64,000 nucleotides of DNA from Ruegeria atlantica (GTDB taxonomy: Bacteria > Pseudomonadota > Alphaproteobacteria > Rhodobacterales > Rhodobacteraceae). Both the position numbers and the translations under genes were made by a program. The notes below the pieces were generated by a model. It saw only the letters and a list, made by a program, of their open reading frames with translations, searched no databases and was not told where the DNA came from. Positions 1-7,354 of the stretch are shown piece after piece; within the stretch, counting starts at the first letter, position 1, and each line of letters starts with the position of its first letter. The stretch is taken from assembly GCF_013032005.1 (NCBI RefSeq), contig NZ_WQBE01000001.1, positions 744,001-808,000 on the forward strand, given 5' to 3'.

Positions 1-1
1 A

Positions 2-82
2 CCGATCCCTGAATTCGACCCTGTGATGATCGCCGTTTTTCCCGCCACGCTCATGAGTTTTCTCCGTCAACATCTGCTTTGA
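2..82 (+). CDS. 3' end of an unidentified open frame
   Basis: This is the only frame open from the left edge. It has 26 sense codons and then TGA at 80-82, and its start would lie outside the window. The residues (beginning PIPEFDPVMIAV) are too few to assign a family. It may be the tail of a rightward gene or simply a chance open frame. Confidence 0.25.
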   Translation, partial: PIPEFDPVMIAVFPATLMSFLRQHLL

Positions 83-157
83 CCGCACAGTGCCATGCTG
101 CAACTGCAAAGGAAACGGGGAAACATATGGGTTCTGCATCCGGGGGCAAAACGCCTC

Positions 158-186
158 AAAAAAAACGCCCGCACGAAGCGGGCGTT
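158..186 (-). terminator. Intrinsic terminator, leftward
   Basis: A perfect 9-bp GC-rich stem (164-172 with 178-186) has a 5-nt loop. It is followed on the minus strand by eight T residues, two of them within the stem foot. No minus-strand protein gene precedes it, and the plus strand has no T-run after the hairpin, so it points leftwards. Confidence 0.7.
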
Positions 187-234
187 AAGTTATTGAGGCA
201 GGTTTCATACAGGCAAGAAACCTATCGAGCAGTG
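158..234 (-). ncRNA. Candidate leftward small RNA, about 75 nt
   Basis: Read leftwards, this stretch has everything a small-RNA gene needs and no convincing ORF. A promoter-like pair lies at 240-268. A 7-bp stem follows (AGGTTTC at 200-206 with GAAACCT at 217-223, 10-nt loop), then a short single-stranded link, then a strong intrinsic terminator (164-186 plus a run of eight T on this strand). Transcription would start near 233-234. The RNA diverges from the solute-binding protein gene at 348, so control of that or other transporter mRNAs is possible but only inferred. No known family was recognised. Confidence 0.5.
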
Positions 235-239
235 CATCC

Positions 240-268
240 TTTATAAGCAATTCCTTGCATCCGTCCAA
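240..268 (-). promoter_or_regulatory. Sigma70-like promoter of the leftward small RNA
   Basis: On the minus strand TTGGAC (263-268) is followed after exactly 17 bp by TATAAA (240-245). The -10 matches the consensus at 5 of 6 positions; the -35 matches at 3, including the TTG. The next feature downstream is the stem-loop plus terminator at 158-223, so the promoter makes sense only for a short non-coding transcript. Confidence 0.45.
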
Positions 269-347
269 GCTAAAAGTTTGAAAATAAGAAAAATCATCGA
301 TACGGTGAATCCCAACAAAATAAGGCCAGAGCAGGATTGTTTCCAAA

Positions 348-2162
348 ATGCGCCCCAATTTTCTACGCCCCGTTCGCCCTGTGATCGCGGGAATCACCTT
401 TATTTTTGCTGTCACAATCGCTCATGCAGAATCGGCCCATGGCATAGCTATGTACGGCGACCCTGCCCTACCACCGGATTTTGTGTCCCTGCCCTATGCC
501 AATCCCGACGCGCCCAAAGGCGGCAAGGTTGTATTCGGAAACACCGGCGGCTTTAACAGTTTGAACCCGTTTGTGCAAAAAGGCAGCTCGCCATGGCAAT
601 TGCGATTTTGGACCCATGAAAGCCTGATGGGCCGGTCCTGGGACGAACCTTTCACTCTTTACGGGTTGTTAGCCGAATCAGTTGAGACTGCACCGGACCG
701 CTCTTGGGTGGAATTTACCCTGCGTGAGAACGCCCAGTTTTCTGACGGAAATCCGGTGACCGTAGATGATGTGATTTGGTCTTATGAAACTCTGGGCACC
801 GAAGGTCATCTGCGTTACCGCGGTTTGTGGGGCAAGATCGACAGCATCGAACAGACCGGCCCCCGCACGGTGCGGATCACTTTCAACGAACCCGACCGGG
901 AATTGGCACTGATCGCCGGGCTGCGTCCGATCCTGCAAAAAGCACAGTGGGAGGGGAAAGATTTCGCCAACGCCGCGCTGCAGGACGTTCCCATCGGGTC
1001 GGGGCCGTACGTGATCGATAGCTATGAGGCGGGCCGCTATGTGAATTTGCGGCGCAATCCAGACTATTGGGGGGCTGACATTCCGTTCCGGCGCGGAACC
1101 ATGAACCTGGATGACATAAGGATCGAGTTTTTTGGCGACGGCACCGTCCTGTTCGAGGCGTTCAAGGCCGGTGAACTGACCGCGGTGCGCGAATTCAACG
1201 CCGACAAATGGAACACTCAGTACGATTTTCCTGCCGTTCAGCGCGGTGATGTGGTCAAGACCGAAATCCCGCACGGCAAACCCTCGGGCATGACCGGGTT
1301 TGTCATGAACACCCGCAAAGCCCCTTTCGATGATTGGCGAGTCCGCGAGGCGATGCTGCTGGCGTTCAATTTCGAATTTATCAACGATACGATCACCGGC
1401 AGCGCCCAACCACGGATCACTTCGTATTTCTCGGGCTCTGACCTGGGCATGCAACCCGGCCCGGCCACTGGGCGTGTCGCCGAGCTGCTGCAACTTTATG
1501 CCGACGACCTTCCGCCCGACGCGCTTGAAGGTTATGCCCTGCCCGTCGGCGACGGTTCGGCCCGGAATCGCGCCAATATTCGCAAGGCCAACAAGCTGCT
1601 GGCCGAGGCTGGCTGGACCATTCAGGACGGCGTGCTGCGCAACCAGAATGGTCAGGACTTTGCCATCACCGTTCTGCTGCAACAGGGCGATAGCGAAGGA
1701 CAAACGGCCATCGAAATCTACACCCGCGCGCTTGAGCGTCTGGGCATCAAGGTCAATGTCGAACAGGTAGACAGCGCGCAATTTGTCGGCCGCAATGCCG
1801 AGTTTGATTTTGACATCACGTTCCTTCGCCGTGCGCTGTCTCTGTCTCCGGGCAATGAACAGCGTCTGTATTGGGGCAGCGAAAACGCGGATGTACAGGG
1901 CACGCGCAACCTGATGGGTGTCGCCTCACCCGCTGTGGATGGGCTGATTGACGCTATACTGGCCTCGGAAAGTCACGAGGATTTCGTGGCCGCCACCCGC
2001 GCGCTTGATCGGGTTCTGACTGCTGGTCGCTATGTCATTCCGATCTGGAACTTCGACGTCGGGCGCATCGCCCATGCCAAAGAACTGAAGCAGCCTCGGA
2101 CCTTGCCGATCTATGGCGACGGGCCCGAGTATATGCCGCAGGTTTGGTGGTACGAAGAGTGA
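348..2162 (+). CDS. ABC transporter solute-binding protein, family 5 (YejA/OppA-like)
   Basis: A 604-residue periplasmic binding protein of the peptide/opine type (SBP_bac_5). An N-terminal signal peptide (about residues 8-28, hydrophobic core ending AHA) is followed by features typical of the YejA branch: GDPALPPDF, PNADAPKGG-like text (here YANPDAPKGG) and FNSLNPF near residue 70. It would capture oligopeptides or similar ligands and hand them to a two-permease, two-ATPase importer. No permease or ATPase gene follows; the next 540 bp are non-coding. It is therefore a solo binding protein that must share a transporter encoded elsewhere. ATG at 348 is chosen because it directly precedes the signal peptide. 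Confidence 0.88.
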   Translation: MRPNFLRPVRPVIAGITFIFAVTIAHAESAHGIAMYGDPALPPDFVSLPYANPDAPKGGKVVFGNTGGFNSLNPFVQKGSSPWQLRFWTHESLMGRSWDEPFTLYGLLAESVETAPDRSWVEFTLRENAQFSDGNPVTVDDVIWSYETLGTEGHLRYRGLWGKIDSIEQTGPRTVRITFNEPDRELALIAGLRPILQKAQWEGKDFANAALQDVPIGSGPYVIDSYEAGRYVNLRRNPDYWGADIPFRRGTMNLDDIRIEFFGDGTVLFEAFKAGELTAVREFNADKWNTQYDFPAVQRGDVVKTEIPHGKPSGMTGFVMNTRKAPFDDWRVREAMLLAFNFEFINDTITGSAQPRITSYFSGSDLGMQPGPATGRVAELLQLYADDLPPDALEGYALPVGDGSARNRANIRKANKLLAEAGWTIQDGVLRNQNGQDFAITVLLQQGDSEGQTAIEIYTRALERLGIKVNVEQVDSAQFVGRNAEFDFDITFLRRALSLSPGNEQRLYWGSENADVQGTRNLMGVASPAVDGLIDAILASESHEDFVAATRALDRVLTAGRYVIPIWNFDVGRIAHAKELKQPRTLPIYGDGPEYMPQVWWYEE

Positions 2163-2512
2163 CCAAATAAGCCCCGCTGCCGCATTAATCCGCTGTAGGT
2201 TGTTTGGTGCTTTGGTGCTTTGGATCTGAAGATTTGGCCCCAAAGGACGGCTCTGCCATAACGCCGCAGCCTTCGGCGGATTTCGGCACATGGCGCAAAC
2301 CACACTACATCTTGGGGTATTCGAACTAAGTTTCGCCACAATTTGCAGTCGCCCCCAAATTCCAGCTTAACTAAAAAAAACACCCACAAGGGGCTTTACT
2401 GAACATATCTGTACGATATAGCCTAATGTCATTTAAACGTGCTGTTTGGCCGGATTAATTCTGATTATTTCGCTAGATAGCTTGTCATGCAGCGCGTCAC
2501 TCTTGGATTTTG

Positions 2513-2583
2513 CGGACCGGCCTCCACTCACTCCAACCTCAGGTCCGTAGGCCCGTTGCGTATCGTGCGTAACGGGCCTTTTT
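2513..2583 (+). ncRNA. Candidate small RNA with CCTCC-bearing loop
   Basis: Two adjacent hairpins are visible. The first is CGGACC (2513-2518) pairing with GGTCCG (2542-2547). Its 23-nt loop is pyrimidine-rich and carries CCTCC plus further CTCC/CCTC runs, complementary to ribosome-binding sites. The second (2549-2557 with 2571-2579) ends in a T-run and is a terminator. Alphaproteobacterial trans-acting RNAs of the CcsR type in Rhodobacter have comparable anti-Shine-Dalgarno loops next to a terminator. The 5' end is uncertain; a weak promoter near 2395-2422 would give about 155 nt. The alternative is a long 3' UTR of the upstream gene. Confidence 0.45.
2549..2583 (+). terminator. Intrinsic terminator
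   Basis: A 9-bp perfect stem AGGCCCGTT (2549-2557) pairs with AACGGGCCT (2571-2579) and is followed by five T. It ends either the small-RNA candidate or the solute-binding protein transcript. Confidence 0.75.
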
Positions 2584-2702
2584 GACGTAACGTCAGCGCC
2601 GCTCAGGTGCGACATTTTGTCATGCGCATCGACTCCCGCCATCTCCGTACCCTGATGAAAGGGCCGAGCAGCCGTGAAACCCGAATTACGGAAAGCTGAC
2701 TG

Positions 2703-2939
2703 ATGTTGAACTGGACTGACCTGCTGCAAGACTGGGATGCTATGTATTCCCGCGCTAAACGGCGTTTTCCGAATCTGCGCGATCAGGACAAGGTGCGGCT
2801 GAGCAAAGATCGAAAAGGGTTCGAAGCCTACTTGGCCGAACGCCACCACCTGACCGTAAATGAAGCCCACGAAGAACTTGAGGATTTTCTATTCACCGAA
2901 GGTCTGAACCGCGAGTTCAGCCGTTCCTTAAGCAAGTGA
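2703..2939 (+). CDS. Small CsbD-like protein
   Basis: A 78-residue, highly charged, probably all-helical protein without a signal peptide. The spacing of an early tryptophan motif (LNWTDLLQDWD), a central lysine-rich part and an LTVNEAHEELEDFL segment resembles CsbD-family stress proteins, but it is divergent and the assignment is tentative. CsbD proteins accumulate under general stress and their biochemical role is unknown. The gene's 3' end overlaps the convergent regulator gene by 12 bp. The ATG follows a weak GGAAAG ribosome-binding site. Confidence 0.65.
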   Translation: MLNWTDLLQDWDAMYSRAKRRFPNLRDQDKVRLSKDRKGFEAYLAERHHLTVNEAHEELEDFLFTEGLNREFSRSLSK

Positions 2940-3551
2940 CGTTACCCACAGGATCGTCGCATCTTCGTCACTGACGGAAATCACGTTGTGACCCATACTG
3001 GCGTCGTAATAAGCGCTGTCGCCACGGCGCATTTCGACGGGTTCGTAGAATTCGGTGTACAGTTTCACAACCCCGGTTAGCACATACAGGAATTCTTCGC
3101 CGTCATGGCGCACCCAGCCGTCAAATTCGTCCATTGAACGCGCGCGCACGCGAGCCCGATAGGGCAGCATCTGCTTTTTCGTCAGGTTTTCGGCCAGCAA
3201 CTCGTGCTCGTATGTTCCCGTCGGATGTTCAGCGCCTTCGCCCATGCGGGTGATTGCCATCCGACCGATCACCTGATCACGCTGTGGCGGGGTGAACAGC
3301 TGTGGCACCGAAATTTCCAACCCAGTCGCCAGCTTTTTCAGCGCGTCATAAGTGGGCGACATCTGCCCATTCTCGATCTTGCTGAGGGTCGAGCGCGCAA
3401 GCCCCGCCTGAGACGCCGCTTGTTCCAGCGTCCAGTTCCGCGCCTTGCGCAGTTGACGCACGCGCGCGCCCAGATCAAGTGGTTCGGGATCGGTGTGCTC
3501 ACCCGAGTCACGTGCAATGCGGATCAGAGATGGCTGTTCATTAGTGCTCAT
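2928..3551 (-). CDS. XRE-family regulator with C-terminal cupin domain
   Basis: A 207-residue DNA-binding regulator. An XRE-type helix-turn-helix spans about residues 28-82 (VRQLRKARNWTLEQAASQAG, then LARSTLSKIENGQMSPT). A cupin_2 barrel spans about 125-200 and includes GEEFLYVLTGVV and RRGDSAYYDASMGHNV. Proteins of this layout often control amino-acid, polyamine or fatty-acid metabolism and sense a small ligand with the cupin. The gene is divergent from the acyl-CoA synthetase at 3617, only 65 bp away, which makes that gene and frnE the likely targets. The ATG at 3551 is preferred over upstream starts because a good promoter sits just before it. Confidence 0.88.
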   Translation of the reverse strand: MSTNEQPSLIRIARDSGEHTDPEPLDLGARVRQLRKARNWTLEQAASQAGLARSTLSKIENGQMSPTYDALKKLATGLEISVPQLFTPPQRDQVIGRMAITRMGEGAEHPTGTYEHELLAENLTKKQMLPYRARVRARSMDEFDGWVRHDGEEFLYVLTGVVKLYTEFYEPVEMRRGDSAYYDASMGHNVISVSDEDATILWVTSLA

Positions 3552-3558
3552 GCGCCAA

Positions 3559-3587
3559 TCTATAGGACCAGCCTGCCCGGCTTGCAA
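3559..3587 (-). promoter_or_regulatory. Promoter of the XRE-cupin regulator
   Basis: On the minus strand TTGCAA (3582-3587) is followed after 17 bp by TATAGA (3559-3564), each matching the sigma70 consensus at four of six positions. The start codon at 3551 lies only 7 bp beyond the -10, so the mRNA would be leaderless or nearly so. The same 65-bp gap must hold the promoter of the divergent synthetase. Confidence 0.45.
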
Positions 3588-3616
3588 CGCGCCAAGCGCC
3601 GCGATAGCCAGTGGCC

Positions 3617-5134
3617 ATGCTTTCTGTTTTCGATCAGGGGCCGCCTCTGGCCTGCCCCGCACCATTCAATCTGGCCGCGCACGTTCTGCGACACGCGGAT
3701 GACCACCCGGACAAAACCGCCTTGTCGGTTTTATGCAATGACGGGGCGCAGGATTGGACCTATGGCGCATTGAAATCGGCCATTCTGGGCACCGCTACCG
3801 GGCTGTTGAAGACCGGATTGAATCCCGGAGACATTGCGTTGATGCGACTGGGGAATACGGTTGATTTCCCCATCGCCTATCTTGGGGCCATAGCTGCCGG
3901 GATCGTGCCGGTTCCCACTTCGTCACAGCTGACCGAGCCCGAAACCGCGCGCATGATTTCTGATCTGCAACCCACAGCCATTATACGCGACCCAGTCGTC
4001 GCCTGCGCCAATCATCCGCTGCAGATTACGCTGGACGATCTGTCGGGGATGCGCGCACTACCCCCTGCCGAATTCCAACTCGGCGACCCGGACCGGTTGG
4101 CCTATGTCGTCTATACCTCTGGCACTTCTGGCAAACCACGCGCTGTGGCCCATGCTCACCGCGCCATCTGGGCGCGCCAGATGATGGTGGATGGCTGGTA
4201 CGGGTTGCGGGATACGGACCGTCTGTGTCATGCCGGGGCGTTCAACTGGACCTATACTCTGGGCACCGGGCTGATGGATCCCTGGACGATCGGCGCGACC
4301 GCGTTGATCCCCGAACCCGGCACCGACTCTGATGCCCTTCCAGAGCTGTTAAGACAACATCGGGCAACGATCTTTGCCGCCGCGCCCGGCGTGTTTCGCA
4401 AATTGCTTAAATCCGCCGGTGATCTGCATTTACCGGACCTGCGTCACGGCCTGTGCGCAGGCGAAAAGCTGTCGCGGCACCTTCACGCGCAATGGAGCGA
4501 CCTGACCGGGACAGAATTGTACGAAGCCTTCGGTATGTCCGAATGTTCGACCTTCATCTCGTCCAGCCCTGCCCATCCGGCGCGGGGCGAGGCGTTGGGG
4601 CAACCTCAACCGGGTCGCCGGGTGGCGATATTGGGGACGGACGGACCGGTTCCGCGTGGCCAAGAAGGTACCATTGCCATCCACCGATCCGACCCCGGTC
4701 TGATGCTGACCTATCTGAATGCACCTGACGAGGCCAAGGCCCGCATGCAGGGCGACTGGTTTCTGACCGGTGATCAAGGGGCCATGGCGATGGACGGACA
4801 GATCACCTATCTGGGCCGCGACGACGATATGATGAACGCGGGTGGCTATCGCGTGTCCCCGGTCGAGGTTGAGGCCGCCCTAACCAAATTCCCCGGCATC
4901 GCGCAAGTGGGTGCAGCGGCAGTTGAGGTTAAACAGGACACATTCGTGATAGCCGCTTTCTATACCGGTCCGGAAAAGCTGGACGAAGACGCCCTGCGCA
5001 CCTATGTCGAGGCAAATCTGGCGCGCTACAAACAGCCCCGCGCGTTCATTCACCTGCCCGAGCTGCCAACCGGTGGTAATGGCAAACTCCTGCGTCGGGC
5101 GCTCCCGGCCTATTTCAAGGCGAATACACCATGA
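3617..5134 (+). CDS. AMP-dependent acyl-CoA synthetase / ligase
   Basis: About 505 residues of the ANL adenylate-forming superfamily. It activates a carboxylic acid as acyl-AMP and transfers it to CoA. Visible motifs are the phosphate loop YTSGTSGKPRAV (about residue 170), YEAFGMSE (A5, about 305), GDQGAMAMDGQITYLGRDDD (A7/A8 hinge, about 385) and GGNGKLLRR with the catalytic lysine near the C-terminus. The overall look resembles benzoate-CoA ligase-type synthetases, but the substrate cannot be read. The stop overlaps the frnE-like start by 4 bp (ATGA), so the two are co-translated. ATG at 3617 is taken; a GTG lies six bases upstream and no clear ribosome-binding site decides. Confidence 0.85.
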   Translation: MLSVFDQGPPLACPAPFNLAAHVLRHADDHPDKTALSVLCNDGAQDWTYGALKSAILGTATGLLKTGLNPGDIALMRLGNTVDFPIAYLGAIAAGIVPVPTSSQLTEPETARMISDLQPTAIIRDPVVACANHPLQITLDDLSGMRALPPAEFQLGDPDRLAYVVYTSGTSGKPRAVAHAHRAIWARQMMVDGWYGLRDTDRLCHAGAFNWTYTLGTGLMDPWTIGATALIPEPGTDSDALPELLRQHRATIFAAAPGVFRKLLKSAGDLHLPDLRHGLCAGEKLSRHLHAQWSDLTGTELYEAFGMSECSTFISSSPAHPARGEALGQPQPGRRVAILGTDGPVPRGQEGTIAIHRSDPGLMLTYLNAPDEAKARMQGDWFLTGDQGAMAMDGQITYLGRDDDMMNAGGYRVSPVEVEAALTKFPGIAQVGAAAVEVKQDTFVIAAFYTGPEKLDEDALRTYVEANLARYKQPRAFIHLPELPTGGNGKLLRRALPAYFKANTP

Positions 5135-5790
5135 CCCAGACCGTCAAACTCGACATCATGTCCGACCCGATCTGCCCATGGTGCTATATCGGCAAAACCC
5201 ACTTGGACAAAGCGCTGGCCGCTATTCCGGACCACCCGTTCGTTATCGAATGGCATCCGTTTCAGTTGAACCCCGACATGCCGAACGAAGGCATGGATCG
5301 CCGCGAATATCTGGAGCGCAAGTTCGGCGGCAAAGACGGTGCCGTGCGCGCCTATGCCCCGGTGGTTGAGCATGCGCAGAATGCCGGGCTGAGCATTGAC
5401 TTCGAAGGGATGAAACGCACACCTAACACGTTGGACGCGCACCGCCTGATCCACTGGGCCGGGATCGAGGGCAAGCAAGACGCAGCCGTAGACGCTCTGT
5501 TCGATGCGTATTTCGTGCAGGGACGTGATATTGGCGATCACGAAGTGTTGGCCGATATCGCCGACAGTATCGGCATGGACGCAGCTGTGGTATCGAAACT
5601 GCTGAAATCCGACGCTGATCGCGAGGATATCCGCACCCGCGACACCCATTCGCGACAGATGGGGGTAAATTCTGTTCCTACCTTCATTGTGGCCAACCAG
5701 CACGCGGTTCCGGGCGCACAACCCCCTGAAATGTGGGAAAAAGTAATCGGTGAGATTATGTCTCAGCTTGAGGCTTCCCCTGCAAAATAG
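5131..5790 (+). CDS. DsbA-family oxidoreductase, FrnE-like
   Basis: A 219-residue cytoplasmic thioredoxin-fold protein with the redox motif CPWC at residues 15-18, a long helical insertion, and the cis-proline region VNSVPTFIV at about 185. This is the FrnE/2-hydroxychromene-2-carboxylate isomerase-like branch of DsbA proteins. No signal peptide is present, so it is not a periplasmic DsbA. Its start overlaps the synthetase stop by 4 bp, suggesting a shared pathway or shared stress response. Function within that pair is not known. Confidence 0.88.
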   Translation: MTQTVKLDIMSDPICPWCYIGKTHLDKALAAIPDHPFVIEWHPFQLNPDMPNEGMDRREYLERKFGGKDGAVRAYAPVVEHAQNAGLSIDFEGMKRTPNTLDAHRLIHWAGIEGKQDAAVDALFDAYFVQGRDIGDHEVLADIADSIGMDAAVVSKLLKSDADREDIRTRDTHSRQMGVNSVPTFIVANQHAVPGAQPPEMWEKVIGEIMSQLEASPAK

Positions 5791-5865
5791 CACAGGTCCC
5801 TGTGCAGCCTGCCCCCTAGCGCCTCCTGAAAAGCCGTGATAGCGCAATCAGGTCAGGAGGGCGCC

Positions 5866-7074
5866 ATGGCCAATCGCATGTCTTCGGGAGAGTTCATCGC
5901 ACTTGTCGCAATGATGTTTGCGACGATTGCGTTTTCGATCGACTCGATGCTGCCTGCTTTGCCCGAGATCGGCGCGCAGCTGAGCCCCGATGATATCAAC
6001 GACGCTCAGTTGATCCTGACCTCATTTGTTCTGGGCATGGGCATCGGGACATTCTTTGTGGGCCCATTGTCCGACGCGTTTGGGCGCAAGCCGGTGATCT
6101 ATGTCGGCTCGGCGTTGTACATCTTGTCGGCAGCCGTGGCTTGGGCCAGTTCTTCGCTGGAACTTCTACTGTTCGCGCGGGTGGCACAGGGCATCGGCTG
6201 CGCCGCGCCGCGTGTGGTCGCCATGGCGATCATCCGAGACTTGTACTCGGGCCGGGAAATGGCGCGGATCGTCTCTATCGCCATGATGATCTTTACACTG
6301 GTGCCCGCCGTCGCCCCGATGCTGGGGGCCGGAATGATCGCCATCGCGGGATGGCGTGGCATCTTTGTTTCGTTCATCCTGTTCTCGGTGATTACCGTGA
6401 TCTGGCTGGGCTTGCGCCTACCAGAATCGCTGAGGTCGGAAAACCGTCGCCCACTGCGCCTGCCCTTGATGACCGCGGCCGCACGCGAGATGTTCGCCCA
6501 TCCCACGGTGCGCGTATCAATCTTTGTGCAATCCCTTTGCCTTGGCATGTTGTTCACCATGCTGACCATGGTGCAGCCAGTTTATGATGTGATCCATGAC
6601 AGCGCCGACAGCTTCCCGTTTTGGTTCGGCTTTGTAGCTTTGATGGCGGGGTCCGCCAGCCTGTTGAACGCCGCGCTTGTGATCCGCGTGGGGATGCGGC
6701 GGCTGGTGACATGGGCCCTTGGCGCGCAGATCGCCATCACGATTGGCGTCATCACGCTGAACATGATGCCGCTTTCAGCCAATCTGAACTTTGCGGTGTT
6801 CGTCTTCTGGCAGACCTCGATCTTTTTCATGGCTGGCATGACGATGGGCAACCTGAACGCCATTGCGATGGAGCCAATGGGCCATATTGCCGGTATGGCA
6901 GCGTCGGTCATCGGCGCGTTTTCGACCGTTCTGGCCGCCGCTATCGCCGCCCCGATCGGTCAAATGTTCGATGGCTCGCTATATCCGCTGACCACCGGCA
7001 TTCTGGTGATGAGCGTGGCCGGTTTCGGACTGATGCTGCATATGGGCCGGATCGAAAACAGACTGCCTGCCTGA
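5866..7074 (+). CDS. Bcr/CflA-type multidrug MFS exporter
   Basis: A 402-residue, 12-helix major facilitator of the drug:H+ antiporter DHA1 group. Helix 1 carries FSIDSMLPALPEI, typical of Bcr/CflA exporters, and the loop between helices 2 and 3 has GPLSDAFGRKPV, the MFS signature A motif. It should pump drugs or small metabolites out across the inner membrane. ATG at 5866 is chosen over the upstream start because AGGAGG lies at the right distance just before it. It stands alone between the frnE-like gene and a small membrane protein. Confidence 0.9.
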   Translation: MANRMSSGEFIALVAMMFATIAFSIDSMLPALPEIGAQLSPDDINDAQLILTSFVLGMGIGTFFVGPLSDAFGRKPVIYVGSALYILSAAVAWASSSLELLLFARVAQGIGCAAPRVVAMAIIRDLYSGREMARIVSIAMMIFTLVPAVAPMLGAGMIAIAGWRGIFVSFILFSVITVIWLGLRLPESLRSENRRPLRLPLMTAAAREMFAHPTVRVSIFVQSLCLGMLFTMLTMVQPVYDVIHDSADSFPFWFGFVALMAGSASLLNAALVIRVGMRRLVTWALGAQIAITIGVITLNMMPLSANLNFAVFVFWQTSIFFMAGMTMGNLNAIAMEPMGHIAGMAASVIGAFSTVLAAAIAAPIGQMFDGSLYPLTTGILVMSVAGFGLMLHMGRIENRLPA

Positions 7075-7128
7075 CCTGTGCAGCCCGGGTGAATCACGCT
7101 AACCTTTCCCTAAGTTAAAGGGATCGTG

Positions 7129-7344
7129 ATGAAAAAGAGCTTTGAGCCTCCAAACCCAAGGTCGCGCAAACCGAATGAGTTTAAGGGCACTTGGAAAGGG
7201 CGCAACTACCGTCATGGTGTCCTCAAAGCACTAATTGTAAATTTCTTTGTGTTTTGCATAGTCTTTGCGGCGGTCGCGTACGTCGTTCATCATAGGGAAC
7301 AAGCAAAGCAGCACCCCAGAGTCTGGACTTTGGGATCACAGTAA
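7129..7344 (+). CDS. Small single-pass membrane protein
   Basis: A 71-residue protein with a basic, proline-rich N-terminus (about residues 1-30) and one hydrophobic helix (about 33-54, VLKALIVNFFVFCIVFAAVA). The rest is a short polar tail. By the positive-inside rule the N-terminus stays in the cytoplasm. No family was recognised. AAAGGG precedes the ATG, and a GTG directly in front (7126) is the alternative start. It lies 10 bp upstream of the TPR gene and may be co-transcribed with it. Confidence 0.6.
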   Translation: MKKSFEPPNPRSRKPNEFKGTWKGRNYRHGVLKALIVNFFVFCIVFAAVAYVVHHREQAKQHPRVWTLGSQ

Positions 7345-7354
7345 AGGGGTTTTC

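Larger units (their letters stand above)
2163..2702. other. 540-bp intergenic stretch
   Basis: No convincing gene lies between the solute-binding protein and the small protein at 2703. The stretch is AT-richer than its surroundings. It holds a tandem TGGTGCTT duplication near 2206-2222, a weak promoter-like pair (TTTACT at 2395-2400, 16 bp, TATAGC at 2417-2422) and the two-hairpin RNA candidate at 2513-2583. The remainder shows nothing recognisable. Confidence 0.5.

Noticed and set aside
185..415. Minus-strand frame of 76 codons over the small-RNA candidate
   Set aside because: It overlaps the start of the binding-protein gene, has no family likeness, and covers the promoter and terminator signals of the small RNA.
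678..1781. Long minus-strand frame (367 codons) inside the binding-protein gene
   Set aside because: It is antisense to a well-supported gene, has no recognisable motif or ribosome-binding site, and arises from the codon bias of high-GC DNA.
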